From NCBI GenBank assembly GCA_021300195.1, contig JAJTIE010000008.1:1-64000 (forward strand): a stretch of DNA of 64,000 bases, given 5' to 3'. Shown piece by piece: positions 34,466-51,251 of this stretch; position 1 is the stretch's first letter, and every line of letters begins with the position of its first letter. A program made the position numbers and the translations under genes. The notes beneath the pieces were generated by a model. The model did not search any database. It saw nothing but the letters and a program-made list of their open reading frames with translations, and was not told the origin of the DNA. Source of the DNA: Bacteroidota bacterium (GTDB lineage Bacteria; Bacteroidota; Bacteroidia; J057; JAJTIE01).

Positions 34466-36571
34466 ATGAGTCGAAATAATCCTTACGACCTGTCGGCACT
34501 GGATCCCCTGGTTCAGCAGGACATCCACGAGCTGGAAAACAAACTGGCAGCATTCCAAAACGGCAGCTTGCCAGATGAGAACTTTCGGGCCTATAGGCTA
34601 ACCCGTGGTATATATGGCCAGCGACAAGAGGGGGTGCAGATGATTCGCGTAAAGCTACCCTTTGGCCACCTGAAGCCAGACCAGCTGGACCGTATTGCCC
34701 ACGTGGCCGAAACCTATGGCCATGGCGTACTGCATGCCACTACCCGGCAAGACATCCAGCTGCACTATGTGCACCTGGCCGATACCCCCGCCGTGTGGGC
34801 AGAGCTGGAACAGAAGCAGGTAACCCTACGCGAAGCCTGCGGAAATACCGTACGAAACATAACCGCCAGCAGCCTGGCTGGCATAGACCCGGCGGAGCCC
34901 TTCGATGTGTCTCCCCACGCCTATACCATGGCCTACTTTTTTATGCGGAACCCCATCTGCCAGGATATGGGGCGAAAGTTCAAGATCGCCTTCTCCAGCA
35001 GCGAGGCCGATACGGCCTATACCTATTTTCACGACCTGGGCTTCATCCCACGCCTGCGCCATGGCGTTCGGGGCTTCGGGGTGGTGGTGGGTGGGGGGCT
35101 GGGTGCCCAGCCCTTTGCGGCACAAACCGTAGCCGACTTTATGCCCGAAGAGCAGATCATCCCCTTTACCGCTGCCCTCCTGCGGGTGTTTGACCGATAT
35201 GGCGAGCGCACACGGCGAAACAAGGCGCGCATCAAGTTTCTGCTGAAAGACATAGGCCTGGCCGAACTGATGAAGCGGGTGGAAGAAGAGCGAAAAGTGC
35301 TGGGCTACGAGGCCGTGGAGATACCCGAGAGCTTTGAGAGCATCAAACACCCCAGCCTGCCTACCTACCTGGCCCCCGGCACAGCCCCAGGCCAAGCCCA
35401 GGCCGAAGGCTATGCACGCTGGCAGGCCACCAATGTACTACCGCAGAAACAAGCAGGCTGGGTAGCCGTTCAGATACGGCTGTCTACCGGAAACATGACC
35501 GCCAACACAGCCCGGGAACTGGCAAACCTGGCCCGCAACTACGCCAGCGATGATATGCGGATGACGGTAAACCAGGGCATTCTGCTAAAGTACGTGCGGC
35601 CCCAAAACCTGCCAGCCCTACATGCCGAGCTGGCCAAGCTGGGGCTGGCCGAGCCGGGATTTGGCGGACTGGCAGACATAACAGCCTGCCCGGGCACAGA
35701 CACCTGCAACCTGGGCATAGCCAGCAGCATGGGCCTGGCACGCGTACTGGAAAAACAACTGGAGGCAGAATATCCCACCCTGAGTATGCGCAAAGACCTG
35801 CAGGTGAAGATAAGTGGCTGCATGAACTCCTGCGGACAGCACGAAGCCGCAGCCATTGGCCTCCGCGGTTCATCCCTGAAGGTGGGAAACAAGGTGCTGC
35901 CTGCCATGCAGGTAGTGCTGGGTGGTGGCGTAGATGCCCAGGGAAAGGGGCATATAGCCGATAAAATCATCAAACTGCCTACCAAGCGGATACCACAGGC
36001 ACTACGCATACTGCTGGACGACTATGTGCACCGTGCCGAGGGCCAAGAGCCCTACCTGGCCTACTACCTGAAGCAAGAAAAACACTACTTCTACAACCTG
36101 CTAAAGCCACTGGCTGGCCTGAATGACCTGCAGGCCGAGGAGTACCAGGATTGGGAACGGAAGGTGGACTTTGTGCCTGCCATTGGGGTGGGCGAATGCG
36201 CCGTGCCGCAGGCAGACCTGGTAAGCATTGTGTTTCAGGAAGCACGAGAAAAACTGAGCCGTAGCCTGGCACTGCAACAGCAGCAGCACTACCCCGATGC
36301 CATATACACGGGCTACACCGCCCTGGTGCTGGCAGCCAAGGGATACCTGCTGGGCCAGGATGTAGCCTGCAATACCCAGATTGGCATTATACAAAGCCTG
36401 GATACCCACCTGGGGCTATCTCAACCCTTTTCCGAGACTGTGCTGGGTATAAACCAGCAAGAACCCACCGAGGCCTTTGCAGCACACTACCTGCAGCAGG
36501 CCACAACCCTGGTGGCAGAGATAGAGCAACACTACAACCGATCGCTCCATGAAAAACCCATTGCCCCCTAG
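34466..36571 (+). CDS. Ferredoxin-type sulfite/nitrite reductase with C-terminal HEPN-like domain
   Basis: Siroheme and [4Fe-4S] enzyme for six-electron reduction of sulfite or nitrite, 701 residues. It has the two pseudo-repeated ferrodoxin-like halves (RLTRGIYGQRQEGVQMIRVK and VAVQIRLSTGNM) and the cluster/siroheme cysteines as ACPGTDTC near 407 and SGCMNSCGQ near 451. From about residue 590 an extra helical domain (SLALQQQQHYPDAIYTGYTA, LVLAAKGYLLG) resembles HEPN domains. Start at the ATG 34466; the upstream TTG lies in the promoter element. Sulfite versus nitrite cannot be decided. Overlaps the next gene by 23 bases. Confidence 0.85.
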   Translation: MSRNNPYDLSALDPLVQQDIHELENKLAAFQNGSLPDENFRAYRLTRGIYGQRQEGVQMIRVKLPFGHLKPDQLDRIAHVAETYGHGVLHATTRQDIQLHYVHLADTPAVWAELEQKQVTLREACGNTVRNITASSLAGIDPAEPFDVSPHAYTMAYFFMRNPICQDMGRKFKIAFSSSEADTAYTYFHDLGFIPRLRHGVRGFGVVVGGGLGAQPFAAQTVADFMPEEQIIPFTAALLRVFDRYGERTRRNKARIKFLLKDIGLAELMKRVEEERKVLGYEAVEIPESFESIKHPSLPTYLAPGTAPGQAQAEGYARWQATNVLPQKQAGWVAVQIRLSTGNMTANTARELANLARNYASDDMRMTVNQGILLKYVRPQNLPALHAELAKLGLAEPGFGGLADITACPGTDTCNLGIASSMGLARVLEKQLEAEYPTLSMRKDLQVKISGCMNSCGQHEAAAIGLRGSSLKVGNKVLPAMQVVLGGGVDAQGKGHIADKIIKLPTKRIPQALRILLDDYVHRAEGQEPYLAYYLKQEKHYFYNLLKPLAGLNDLQAEEYQDWERKVDFVPAIGVGECAVPQADLVSIVFQEAREKLSRSLALQQQQHYPDAIYTGYTALVLAAKGYLLGQDVACNTQIGIIQSLDTHLGLSQPFSETVLGINQQEPTEAFAAHYLQQATTLVAEIEQHYNRSLHEKPIAP

Positions 36572-37886
36572 CGCCGGCCATGTAACCCTGGTGGGTGCCG
36601 GCCCCGGAGACCCCGAACTGATTACCCTGAAGGGCCTGCGTGCCCTGCAGCAGGCAGATATTGTATTCTACGATGCCCTGGTGAACCCAGCCCTGCTAGA
36701 GCACCTGCCGCCTGCGGCAGTGCGGGTGTATGTGGGCAAGCGGGCCGCCAACCATAGCTGCCCCCAGCCACAGATACAGGCCCAGCTGGTGGCCGCGGCA
36801 CAGCAGTACCGCCAGGTGGTAAGGCTAAAGGGCGGAGACCCCTATATACTGGGCCGCGCCCAAGAGGAGGTAGACTATGTGCGGGCAGCCGGCATATCCG
36901 TATCGGTGGTACCCGGCATCAGCAGTGCGCTGGCAGGGCCTGTAGCAGCAGGGCTACCGCTCACCCAGCGTGGCCGCAGCGAGGGGGTGCATGTGGTAAG
37001 TGCCGTTACCCAGCATGGCACCCTGTCCGACGCGCTGCGCCATGGGGTGCATCTGCCCGATACCACCGTGGTGCTTATGGTGCAGCAGGTGCTGCCCCAG
37101 GTGCTACAGCTGTACATAGATGCCGGAAAAGGGCACTGGCCGGCCACACTGGTGCAGGATGCTACCCTGCCTGCCCAGCGGCAGCTATCCGCCACGGTGG
37201 AGGCACTGGCACCGCTAGCCCAGGCCTGGCTGCACAGGGAAGCCCCCACCCTGCTAGCCATCTTGCCACCCGAAAAAGAGCCAGCCCACACGCAGCCCGA
37301 GCCCAAAACCGGGCTCTACCCCATATTTCTCAAAGCTGCCAGGCTACAGGCGGTGATTGTAGGCGGCGGGGCCGTGGCACTGGAGAAGCTTACCCACCTG
37401 CTGCGGGCTGTGCCGCAGGCGCAGGTGCGGCTGATAGCCCCCCACCTGCTGCCAGAGCTGGAAACACTGGCACAGGGGCACAGGGGGGTAGAGATTGTGC
37501 AACGTGCATGGCTACCCAGCGACCTGGAAGGGGCAAACTGGGCACTCATTGCCACAGAAAACGCCGACCTCAATCTGCGCATCTTCGAAGAAGCACAGGC
37601 CCGGAACATACTGGCCAATGTGGCCGATACCCCCAATAGTTGCGACTTCTACCTGGGCAGTATCGTAACCAAAGGCCAGCTACGCATCGGCATATCCACC
37701 AACGGATACTCCCCTACCCTGGCCAAGCGGCTGCGCGAAGTGCTGGAGACCGAACTACCCGAGGCTGAGCTGGACGAGCTCCTGCACCAGCTGAAGCACC
37801 TGCGCATGTACCTGAAGGGAGACTTTGCACAAAAGGTGCGCTACCTGAATGAACTGACCGCCGAACTGATCCCCCCAAAGCAATGA
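36549..37886 (+). CDS. Siroheme synthase fusion: uroporphyrinogen-III C-methyltransferase and precorrin-2 dehydrogenase/ferrochelatase
   Basis: The 445-residue product makes siroheme from uroporphyrinogen III. Residues about 10-245 are a SUMT (CobA) domain with VGAGPGDPELITLKG, VVRLKGGDPYILGRA and VVPGISSALAGP. Residues about 258-440 are a CysG-N/Met8-like NAD-dependent dehydrogenase and chelatase domain with AVIVGGGAVALEKL and ISTNGYSPTLAKRLRE. This is the reverse of the E. coli CysG order. It overlaps the reductase gene by 23 bases and hemA by four, so the three are one operon supplying siroheme to the reductase. Confidence 0.92.
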   Translation: MKNPLPPSAGHVTLVGAGPGDPELITLKGLRALQQADIVFYDALVNPALLEHLPPAAVRVYVGKRAANHSCPQPQIQAQLVAAAQQYRQVVRLKGGDPYILGRAQEEVDYVRAAGISVSVVPGISSALAGPVAAGLPLTQRGRSEGVHVVSAVTQHGTLSDALRHGVHLPDTTVVLMVQQVLPQVLQLYIDAGKGHWPATLVQDATLPAQRQLSATVEALAPLAQAWLHREAPTLLAILPPEKEPAHTQPEPKTGLYPIFLKAARLQAVIVGGGAVALEKLTHLLRAVPQAQVRLIAPHLLPELETLAQGHRGVEIVQRAWLPSDLEGANWALIATENADLNLRIFEEAQARNILANVADTPNSCDFYLGSIVTKGQLRIGISTNGYSPTLAKRLREVLETELPEAELDELLHQLKHLRMYLKGDFAQKVRYLNELTAELIPPKQ

Positions 37887-38878
37887 AAGAACTAGTAGGC
37901 ATTGAAGTAAAATATGCCCGACTGGAACCCGCACAGCGGGCAGCGCTAGCTGCCCAAATTGCTGCAAATGAAGCAATTAGGCCCAGGCCGAATGCTCAGC
38001 CCCTGTTTGTGCTGAGCACGTGCAGCCGGTTTGTGGCCGTAGGCCTACAGCCGGATGCGGAAAAGCTGCTGCTGCAGCTGCCCCTCCTGCAGCCCTATGC
38101 CGGGGCCCTGGACCGCTACCAGCACACGGCCGACACGCTTGCGCACCTGGTGGCCGTAGTAGCAGGCCTACGCTCGCCCCTGCTGGGCGAGTATCAAATA
38201 GTGGGGCAGTATAGGGCAGCCCTAGCAACGTACGCCGAAGGCAGCCAGTACGATCCGGCACTCCTCCACCACCTGCAGCATGCCCTGCGCATGGCCCGAA
38301 AGCTGCGCCGAGTAACGCCAGAACTGCAGGGCAACTATGACTATGCCCAAAACGTGGTATCCATCCTGCACGATACAGGCTACACAGCCAGCAGCCAGCC
38401 TCGAATCTTGTTGCTCGGAACGGGCAATTTGGCTGGCCATATACGGGATGGACTGGCGGCAGCCGAGTACGGACAGCCCACTGTGGCCACCCACGGGACC
38501 AACGCGGATAAGCCACATCCAAAATTTGGAAGAACCGTCTCTTATCAGCAAGCTACGGACAGCCTGCCCCAGTACGAGGTAGTGATTGGTGCCACCAAAT
38601 CACAGGAACCCCTTATCTCTACCCCACACCTGAACCCCGGAAAGGCAGTGCCCCGGCTATGGATAGACCTGGGCTTCCCCAGCAACTTTGACTTGCCAGG
38701 CAAAACCGTAGCAATACACCATAGCCTGCAGGATGTGATGACCTATGCCACACAGGCCGGAAACGGCTGGAAGGAAGCGGCCGAAGCAAACATAAGCACA
38801 CTGGTGCAGGATTTTTTTGGGCGTGAGCAGCGAAAACCGCTTGAGACTACCCGAAACAGAGAAAAAGTCCTCTACTAA
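37883..38878 (+). CDS. hemA: Glutamyl-tRNA reductase, short form
   Basis: Reduces glutamyl-tRNA to glutamate-1-semialdehyde, the first committed tetrapyrrole step. Of the 331 residues, the catalytic domain is clear: catalytic Cys47 in LSTCSRF, then LVAVVAGLRSPLLGEYQIVGQ and LRMARKLRRVTP. The NADPH domain has ILLLGTGNLAG. Usual GluTRs have 410-430 residues and end in a helical dimerisation domain; here the chain stops about 90 residues early, although the stop is followed by a terminator and I see no frameshifted remainder. It is co-operonic with the siroheme genes. Confidence 0.82.
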   Translation: MKELVGIEVKYARLEPAQRAALAAQIAANEAIRPRPNAQPLFVLSTCSRFVAVGLQPDAEKLLLQLPLLQPYAGALDRYQHTADTLAHLVAVVAGLRSPLLGEYQIVGQYRAALATYAEGSQYDPALLHHLQHALRMARKLRRVTPELQGNYDYAQNVVSILHDTGYTASSQPRILLLGTGNLAGHIRDGLAAAEYGQPTVATHGTNADKPHPKFGRTVSYQQATDSLPQYEVVIGATKSQEPLISTPHLNPGKAVPRLWIDLGFPSNFDLPGKTVAIHHSLQDVMTYATQAGNGWKEAAEANISTLVQDFFGREQRKPLETTRNREKVLY

Positions 38879-38884
38879 CACCAA

Positions 38885-38939
38885 AAAGCCTGCGCTCCGG
38901 CCAGCCGGGGGCCTGGCATCCGGGGCTTTCGCTATTTTT
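38885..38939 (+). terminator. Probable terminator of the reductase-siroheme-hemA operon
   Basis: AAAGCC (38885-38890) and GGCTTT (38924-38929) enclose a GC-rich stretch with further inner pairing, followed by TATTTTTG. That tail also fits a -7 promoter element (38933-38940) for the next gene, which would then have almost no leader. Confidence 0.45.
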
Positions 38940-38944
38940 GGAGC

Positions 38945-40123
38945 ATGATTACACGCAGCTACCTGATTGCCCTAGTGGCAGTTTCTGCCCTGTTCTCCGC
39001 CTGCTCCGAATCTGCCGGCGATGCCCCCGTACTGGCTGCCGTGCAGGTGCAGGGAAAGTGGGGCTGGATAGACACCACAGGCCAGTGGGCCATACCGGCA
39101 GAACATGCCTTCCCCAGCCAGTTTAACGAGGGACTGGCTGTAATGGCCGTAGCGGCCGCGCCCGACAGTGCCGACCTGGCAGATGTACCCGCTGCCCGCT
39201 ATGGCTACCTGCACCCCAGGGGCGACATGGCCATTGCCGCACAGTATGCCCTGGCCCTACCCTACAGCGAGGGGCTGGCCATGGTGCGCACCCAAGACAA
39301 GCTGCAGTACCTGGATGCCAATGGCCAGCTAGCACTCAGCATCCCCTATGGGTTTGCTACCCCGTTCATACAGGGGCGCGCCATTGTGGGCCAGACTGCA
39401 CAAGGCAAAAAGGGCTACATGGATACCCAGGGAAAACTGGTGATACCCATGGTGTACGACGGAGCCTATGAGTACAGCGAGGGGCGTGCCATTGTATACA
39501 TGCTGGATACAGCCCGGCAAGACAGCAGTGGCCGCCGTGCACGCCGCTGGGGGGCCATAGATGAGACGGGAAAGATGATTATCCCCCTGAAGTATAAAAA
39601 ACTGGGCACTCAGTTCCGCTCGGGCCTTACGCACTTCAATGATGGGCAGCGCTTTGGCTATCTGGATAGGCAGGGGCGCGTGGTGATACCGGCCCAGTTT
39701 CCGCTTGCACTCAATTTTCGTGGAGATAGAGCCCCCGTCCTTACCTATACGCCCAATGGTACCGATGGGCTAAAGTGGGCACTCATCAATCCAAAGGGCG
39801 AAGAGGTGGTGCCTGCTGTGTTCGACCTGATTGACACACGGGGCTACCTCCACTCAGGGCTCATCCTGGTGGGCCGCATGCAGGGCGAGCAGCGCCGGAT
39901 GGGCTTTATCGACAAAAACGGAAAGATCATCATCCCCCTCAACTACCCTACCCTGGATGTATTCTACGAGGGGCGCGCCCTGGCACAGGCCGAAAATGGC
40001 AAGTGGGGCTGGATAGACACGCGCGGGCAGTGGATCATTCCCCCTACCTATGAGAAGGCCACACACTTTGTACACACCAGCCAAAACTACCTGGCCGACC
40101 CCGACTATAGCCGCGACCAATAG
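38945..40123 (+). CDS. WG-repeat lipoprotein
   Basis: The 392-residue product has a lipoprotein signal (LFSACS, Cys20). The mature chain is about nine repeats of the WG type, each a variant of G(K)WGWID-x-x-G-x-W-x-IP followed by a hydrophobic turn (for example KWGWIDTTGQWAIPAEHAF and GFIDKNGKIIIPLNY). WG repeats form beta structures with unknown, probably binding, roles at the cell surface. It is separated from hemA by a terminator and is probably independent. Confidence 0.85.
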   Translation: MITRSYLIALVAVSALFSACSESAGDAPVLAAVQVQGKWGWIDTTGQWAIPAEHAFPSQFNEGLAVMAVAAAPDSADLADVPAARYGYLHPRGDMAIAAQYALALPYSEGLAMVRTQDKLQYLDANGQLALSIPYGFATPFIQGRAIVGQTAQGKKGYMDTQGKLVIPMVYDGAYEYSEGRAIVYMLDTARQDSSGRRARRWGAIDETGKMIIPLKYKKLGTQFRSGLTHFNDGQRFGYLDRQGRVVIPAQFPLALNFRGDRAPVLTYTPNGTDGLKWALINPKGEEVVPAVFDLIDTRGYLHSGLILVGRMQGEQRRMGFIDKNGKIIIPLNYPTLDVFYEGRALAQAENGKWGWIDTRGQWIIPPTYEKATHFVHTSQNYLADPDYSRDQ

Positions 40124-40236
40124 ACTACCCCTCCAAGTATGTAGAGGCTGACCAAGCCATGCAGCTGGTGAAGTCGGCAAAAAGAACCGACTGGTACGCG
40201 CGGGGCATCGGGCGCGTGAGCCGATCGCGTCTTTCT

Positions 40237-40707
40237 CTAGTCCAGAAAAGCCTCTATCTGTCCGTCCTGGATCCGTACCGTAATGTACTCCTGTAGGGTA
40301 GTGGCCAGCTCCAGGCCCACAAAGCGTGCATGCACCGGGTACAGGTGGTGCCCCCGGTCTATCAGCACGGCTACCTGCAGCTGGCTAGGCTGGTAGCGGG
40401 CGGCCTCTTGCAGGGCATGCATCAGGGTAGTACCACTGTAGTGTACATCATCCACCAGTACCATGGGCTTTTGCCCGGCCGTGTGTGGCATGTGCAGCTG
40501 CCCCCCCCTGGGCAGGTAGTATACCTGCAGCTGTAGCTGGCTAATCTGGCGAAGCTGGCCTGCCAGCAGGTCGGCCAGGTAGCCACCGCGTTCGTCTATG
40601 CCCACCAGCACCAGCTCGGGCTGCCCATAGGCCCACTCGTACAGCTGCCAGGCCATGCGGGTCAGCTTAGCCTCACTGTCTGCATGCTGTAGGATCTGGA
40701 TAGCCAT
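40237..40707 (-). CDS. PyrR-like phosphoribosyltransferase
   Basis: The 156-residue product has the type I PRTase fold with the PRPP loop MVLVDDVHYSGTTL near residue 82-95 and an upstream LVLVGIDERGGYLADLL. PyrR of Firmicutes is both a uracil PRTase and a pyrimidine regulator; here only the PRTase domain is evident, and the substrate is not certain. The start at 40707 was chosen because the longer frame (40764) begins inside the rpoC terminator. It is the gene after rpoC on the same strand. Confidence 0.7.
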   Translation of the reverse strand: MAIQILQHADSEAKLTRMAWQLYEWAYGQPELVLVGIDERGGYLADLLAGQLRQISQLQLQVYYLPRGGQLHMPHTAGQKPMVLVDDVHYSGTTLMHALQEAARYQPSQLQVAVLIDRGHHLYPVHARFVGLELATTLQEYITVRIQDGQIEAFLD

Positions 40708-40761
40708 GGCCGGATGGTAAATCTGTGTGTGTGAGATAGAAGTAGGACGCGTGTAAAAATA

Positions 40762-40790
40762 CAAAAACCGGCTATTTCAGCCGGTTTTTG
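40762..40790. terminator. Strong bidirectional terminator after rpoC
   Basis: A 12-bp perfect stem (CAAAAACCGGCT and AGCCGGTTTTTG) with a 5-base loop and T runs on both sides ends the rpoBC transcript 29 bases past the rpoC stop. Confidence 0.85.
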
Positions 40791-40818
40791 CTTCAAACTT
40801 TGCAAAAGAGCTTCTGCA

Positions 40819-45138
<4,320 letters not shown>

Positions 45139-45155
45139 GGTACAGAAAACGGGGG

Positions 45156-48959
<3,804 letters not shown>

Positions 48960-49016
48960 AGTGACCTCCGGTTAAAAAAACGGTGAAAGAAAAGGGGGAG
49001 ACATAAACGGAATAAT

Positions 49017-49040
49017 CCGGGCCTGTGAATACAAGCCCGG
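49017..49040 (-). terminator. Possible attenuator hairpin between rplL and rpoB
   Basis: CCGGGCCTGT and ACAAGCCCGG pair over ten positions with one mismatch and a 4-base loop, inside the 124-base rplL-rpoB gap. No T run follows, so it would be an attenuator or processing site rather than a full terminator. E. coli also has an attenuator in this gap. Confidence 0.4.
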
Positions 49041-49083
49041 TTCCGATTAAACAACAGGTAAGCAACTAGCTCCTAGCAAGGCC

Positions 49084-49467
49084 TTACTTCAGCTCAACCT
49101 TGGCGCCAGCTTCTTCCAGTTGCTTCTTGATGTCTTCTGCTTCCTCTTTTCCTACAGCCTCTTTAACAGCGGAAGGTACACCGTCTACGATGTCCTTAGC
49201 TTCTTTCAGGCCAAGGCCGGTAACAGACTTCACAATCTTAACGATCTCCAGCTTCTTGGGGCCGTGGTCTACCAGCATTACATTGAACTCGGTTTTCTCC
49301 TCTACCGCAGCGCCTTCGCCAGCACCTGCAGCACCACCAGCTATCATTACAGGAGCAGCCGCAGCAGGCTCAATGCCATACTCATCCTTCAGGATGGTAG
49401 CCAGTTCATTTACTTCCTTCACTGTGAGATTCACCAGGGTCTCAGCAATGTTCTTCAGATCTGCCAT
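49084..49467 (-). CDS. rplL: Ribosomal protein bL12 (L7/L12)
   Basis: Stalk protein of the large ribosomal subunit, 127 residues. It has the N-terminal dimerisation helices ([20 protein letters not shown]), an Ala/Gly-rich hinge, and the C-terminal factor-binding domain [20 protein letters not shown] followed by [15 protein letters not shown]. It follows rplJ by 54 bases. Confidence 0.97.
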   Translation of the reverse strand: MADLKNIAETLVNLTVKEVNELATILKDEYGIEPAAAAPVMIAGGAAGAGEGAAVEEKTEFNVMLVDHGPKKLEIVKIVKSVTGLGLKEAKDIVDGVPSAVKEAVGKEEAEDIKKQLEEAGAKVELK

Positions 49468-49521
49468 TTTATGAAAAATTATTGTGGATACTTAGATTTT
49501 TATGTGAATGGAGGGCATGGA

Positions 49522-50046
49522 TTAGTTGCCCTTTTCTTCCAGGGTTTTCAGGATGCCGGCAATCTTGCTGCCTTGTCCTTTCAGTGCACCGATTACATTC
49601 TTGGCTGGTGCCTGCAGCATGCCAACAATGTCTCCGATAAGCTCGTTCTTGTTCTTCAGGCTTATGAGCGTAGCCAAGTGGGCATCGCCTACGAAGAAGG
49701 TCTCTTCTACATAAGCAGCCTTGAGGGCAGGCTTTTCGCCTTCCTTACGGAAGTCCTTGATCAGCTGGGCGGGAGCCTTGAAGTTTTCGGTAAAGAAAAC
49801 GAGCGCCGAGGTCTCCTTCAGAGCCGGATAGATCTCGGAGTAGTCTACCTCCGATGCATCCAGTGCCTTTTTAATCAAGGTATTCTTGGCCACCTGCACC
49901 TGCAGGTTTGCAGCAAAAGCCTTTGCCCGAAACTCATTCGTCTTGGACACGCTGAAGCCACCCATGTCGATCACATAGAACGAGGGGTTCTGCTTGATCT
50001 TCTCGGTTAGCTCTTCTACAAATTTAAATTTCTCTTGCTTCGTCAT
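49522..50046 (-). CDS. rplJ: Ribosomal protein uL10
   Basis: Base of the ribosomal stalk, 174 residues, with FYVIDMGGFSVSKTNEFRAK and LQVQVAKNTLIKKAL near the N terminus. It starts only five bases after rplA, so the long L10-binding leader found before rplJ in E. coli has no room here. Confidence 0.96.
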   Translation of the reverse strand: MTKQEKFKFVEELTEKIKQNPSFYVIDMGGFSVSKTNEFRAKAFAANLQVQVAKNTLIKKALDASEVDYSEIYPALKETSALVFFTENFKAPAQLIKDFRKEGEKPALKAAYVEETFFVGDAHLATLISLKNKNELIGDIVGMLQAPAKNVIGALKGQGSKIAGILKTLEEKGN

Positions 50047-50051
50047 GGCAC

Positions 50052-50750
50052 TTATATTCCGGGGATGGTCGCTTTATCTACCTGTACACTAGGGCTCATG
50101 GATGTACTGAGGTAGATGGATTCGAAATAAGTAGACTTGGTTTGCTGAGGCTTCAGGCGCACTAGGGTTTGTATCAACTCCAGGGCGTTTTCGGTCAGCT
50201 GGTCGGCCGAGAAGCTCAGCTTGCCTATGCTGGCATGCACAATACCCGTCTTGTCTACACGGAAGTCAATTTTTCCGGCCTTCACCTCCTTCACGGCCTT
50301 GGCCACGTCCGGAGCCACCGTACCGCTCTTGGGGTTAGGCATCAGGCCCTTTGGGCCCAGTACTTTGCCCAGCCGTCCTATTTTGGGCATTACGTCGGGC
50401 GAGCAGATGATCACATCGATATCTGTCCAGCCCCCCTGTATCTTGTCCAGGTAGTCGTCCAGGCCCACATAGTCGGCACCGGCCTCCTTTGCAGCAGCCT
50501 GCTTATCCTCTGGGCACAGAGCCAACACACGCACCGTCTTACCCGTTCCGTGTGGCAGGCTGGCAGTACCCCGTACCATCTGGTTTGCCTGGCGTGGGTC
50601 TACCCCCAGCCTCACAGCAATGTCTACCGAAGGATCAAACTTGGTCAGATTGATTTTCTTCAGGATGCCCATGGCAGTCTGAACGCCATACACCTCTTCG
50701 GGGCTGTAGTGCTTCAGTGCCTCTTTATACTTTTTGGTCAGCTTCTTCAT
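50052..50750 (-). CDS. rplA: Ribosomal protein uL1
   Basis: The 232-residue 50S protein at the L1 stalk. It has [29 protein letters not shown] and the family signature around [15 protein letters not shown]. The N terminus [12 protein letters not shown] is typical. It follows rplK by 31 bases. Confidence 0.97.
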   Translation of the reverse strand: MKKLTKKYKEALKHYSPEEVYGVQTAMGILKKINLTKFDPSVDIAVRLGVDPRQANQMVRGTASLPHGTGKTVRVLALCPEDKQAAAKEAGADYVGLDDYLDKIQGGWTDIDVIICSPDVMPKIGRLGKVLGPKGLMPNPKSGTVAPDVAKAVKEVKAGKIDFRVDKTGIVHASIGKLSFSADQLTENALELIQTLVRLKPQQTKSTYFESIYLSTSMSPSVQVDKATIPGI

Positions 50751-50781
50751 GAATGTACCTTCCCTTGATTAACTCGGATAC

Positions 50782-51228
50782 TCAGTTTTGCTCCCAGGGT
50801 GCAGTGCCCTCTACTGTCAGGCCTATGCTACGCGCTGTGCCTGCCACCTGCTTCATTGCACTCTCTATGGTAAAACAGTTCAGATCGGGCAGCTTGATTT
50901 CAGCAATCTCTCTTACCTGCTCCCAGCTCACTTTACCCACCTTTTTCCGGTTACTCTCGGCAGAGCCGGTTTCGATATTGGCGGCTTTCTTCAGCAGAAT
51001 GGCAGCGGGTGGAGTCTTGATAACAAAGTCATAGCTCTTATCGCTGTACACCGTGATCTGTACCGGCAGAATCTGGCCCTGCTTTTCTTGCGTACGTGCA
51101 TTGAACGCCTTGCAGAAATCCATGATGTTTAGCCCCTTGGAGCCGAGTGCCGGGCCTACCGGAGGTGCAGGGGTAGCCTGGCCACCCTTGATCTGTAGTT
51201 TTATATAGGTTTCTACCTGCTTAGCCAT
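50782..51228 (-). CDS. rplK: Ribosomal protein uL11
   Basis: The 148-residue 50S protein of the GTPase-associated centre. It has [20 protein letters not shown] followed by [16 protein letters not shown], and [13 protein letters not shown] at the start of the rRNA-binding domain. Confidence 0.97.
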   Translation of the reverse strand: MAKQVETYIKLQIKGGQATPAPPVGPALGSKGLNIMDFCKAFNARTQEKQGQILPVQITVYSDKSYDFVIKTPPAAILLKKAANIETGSAESNRKKVGKVSWEQVREIAEIKLPDLNCFTIESAMKQVAGTARSIGLTVEGTAPWEQN

Positions 51229-51251
51229 GAGCTTTTATCTGATAATTGCGA

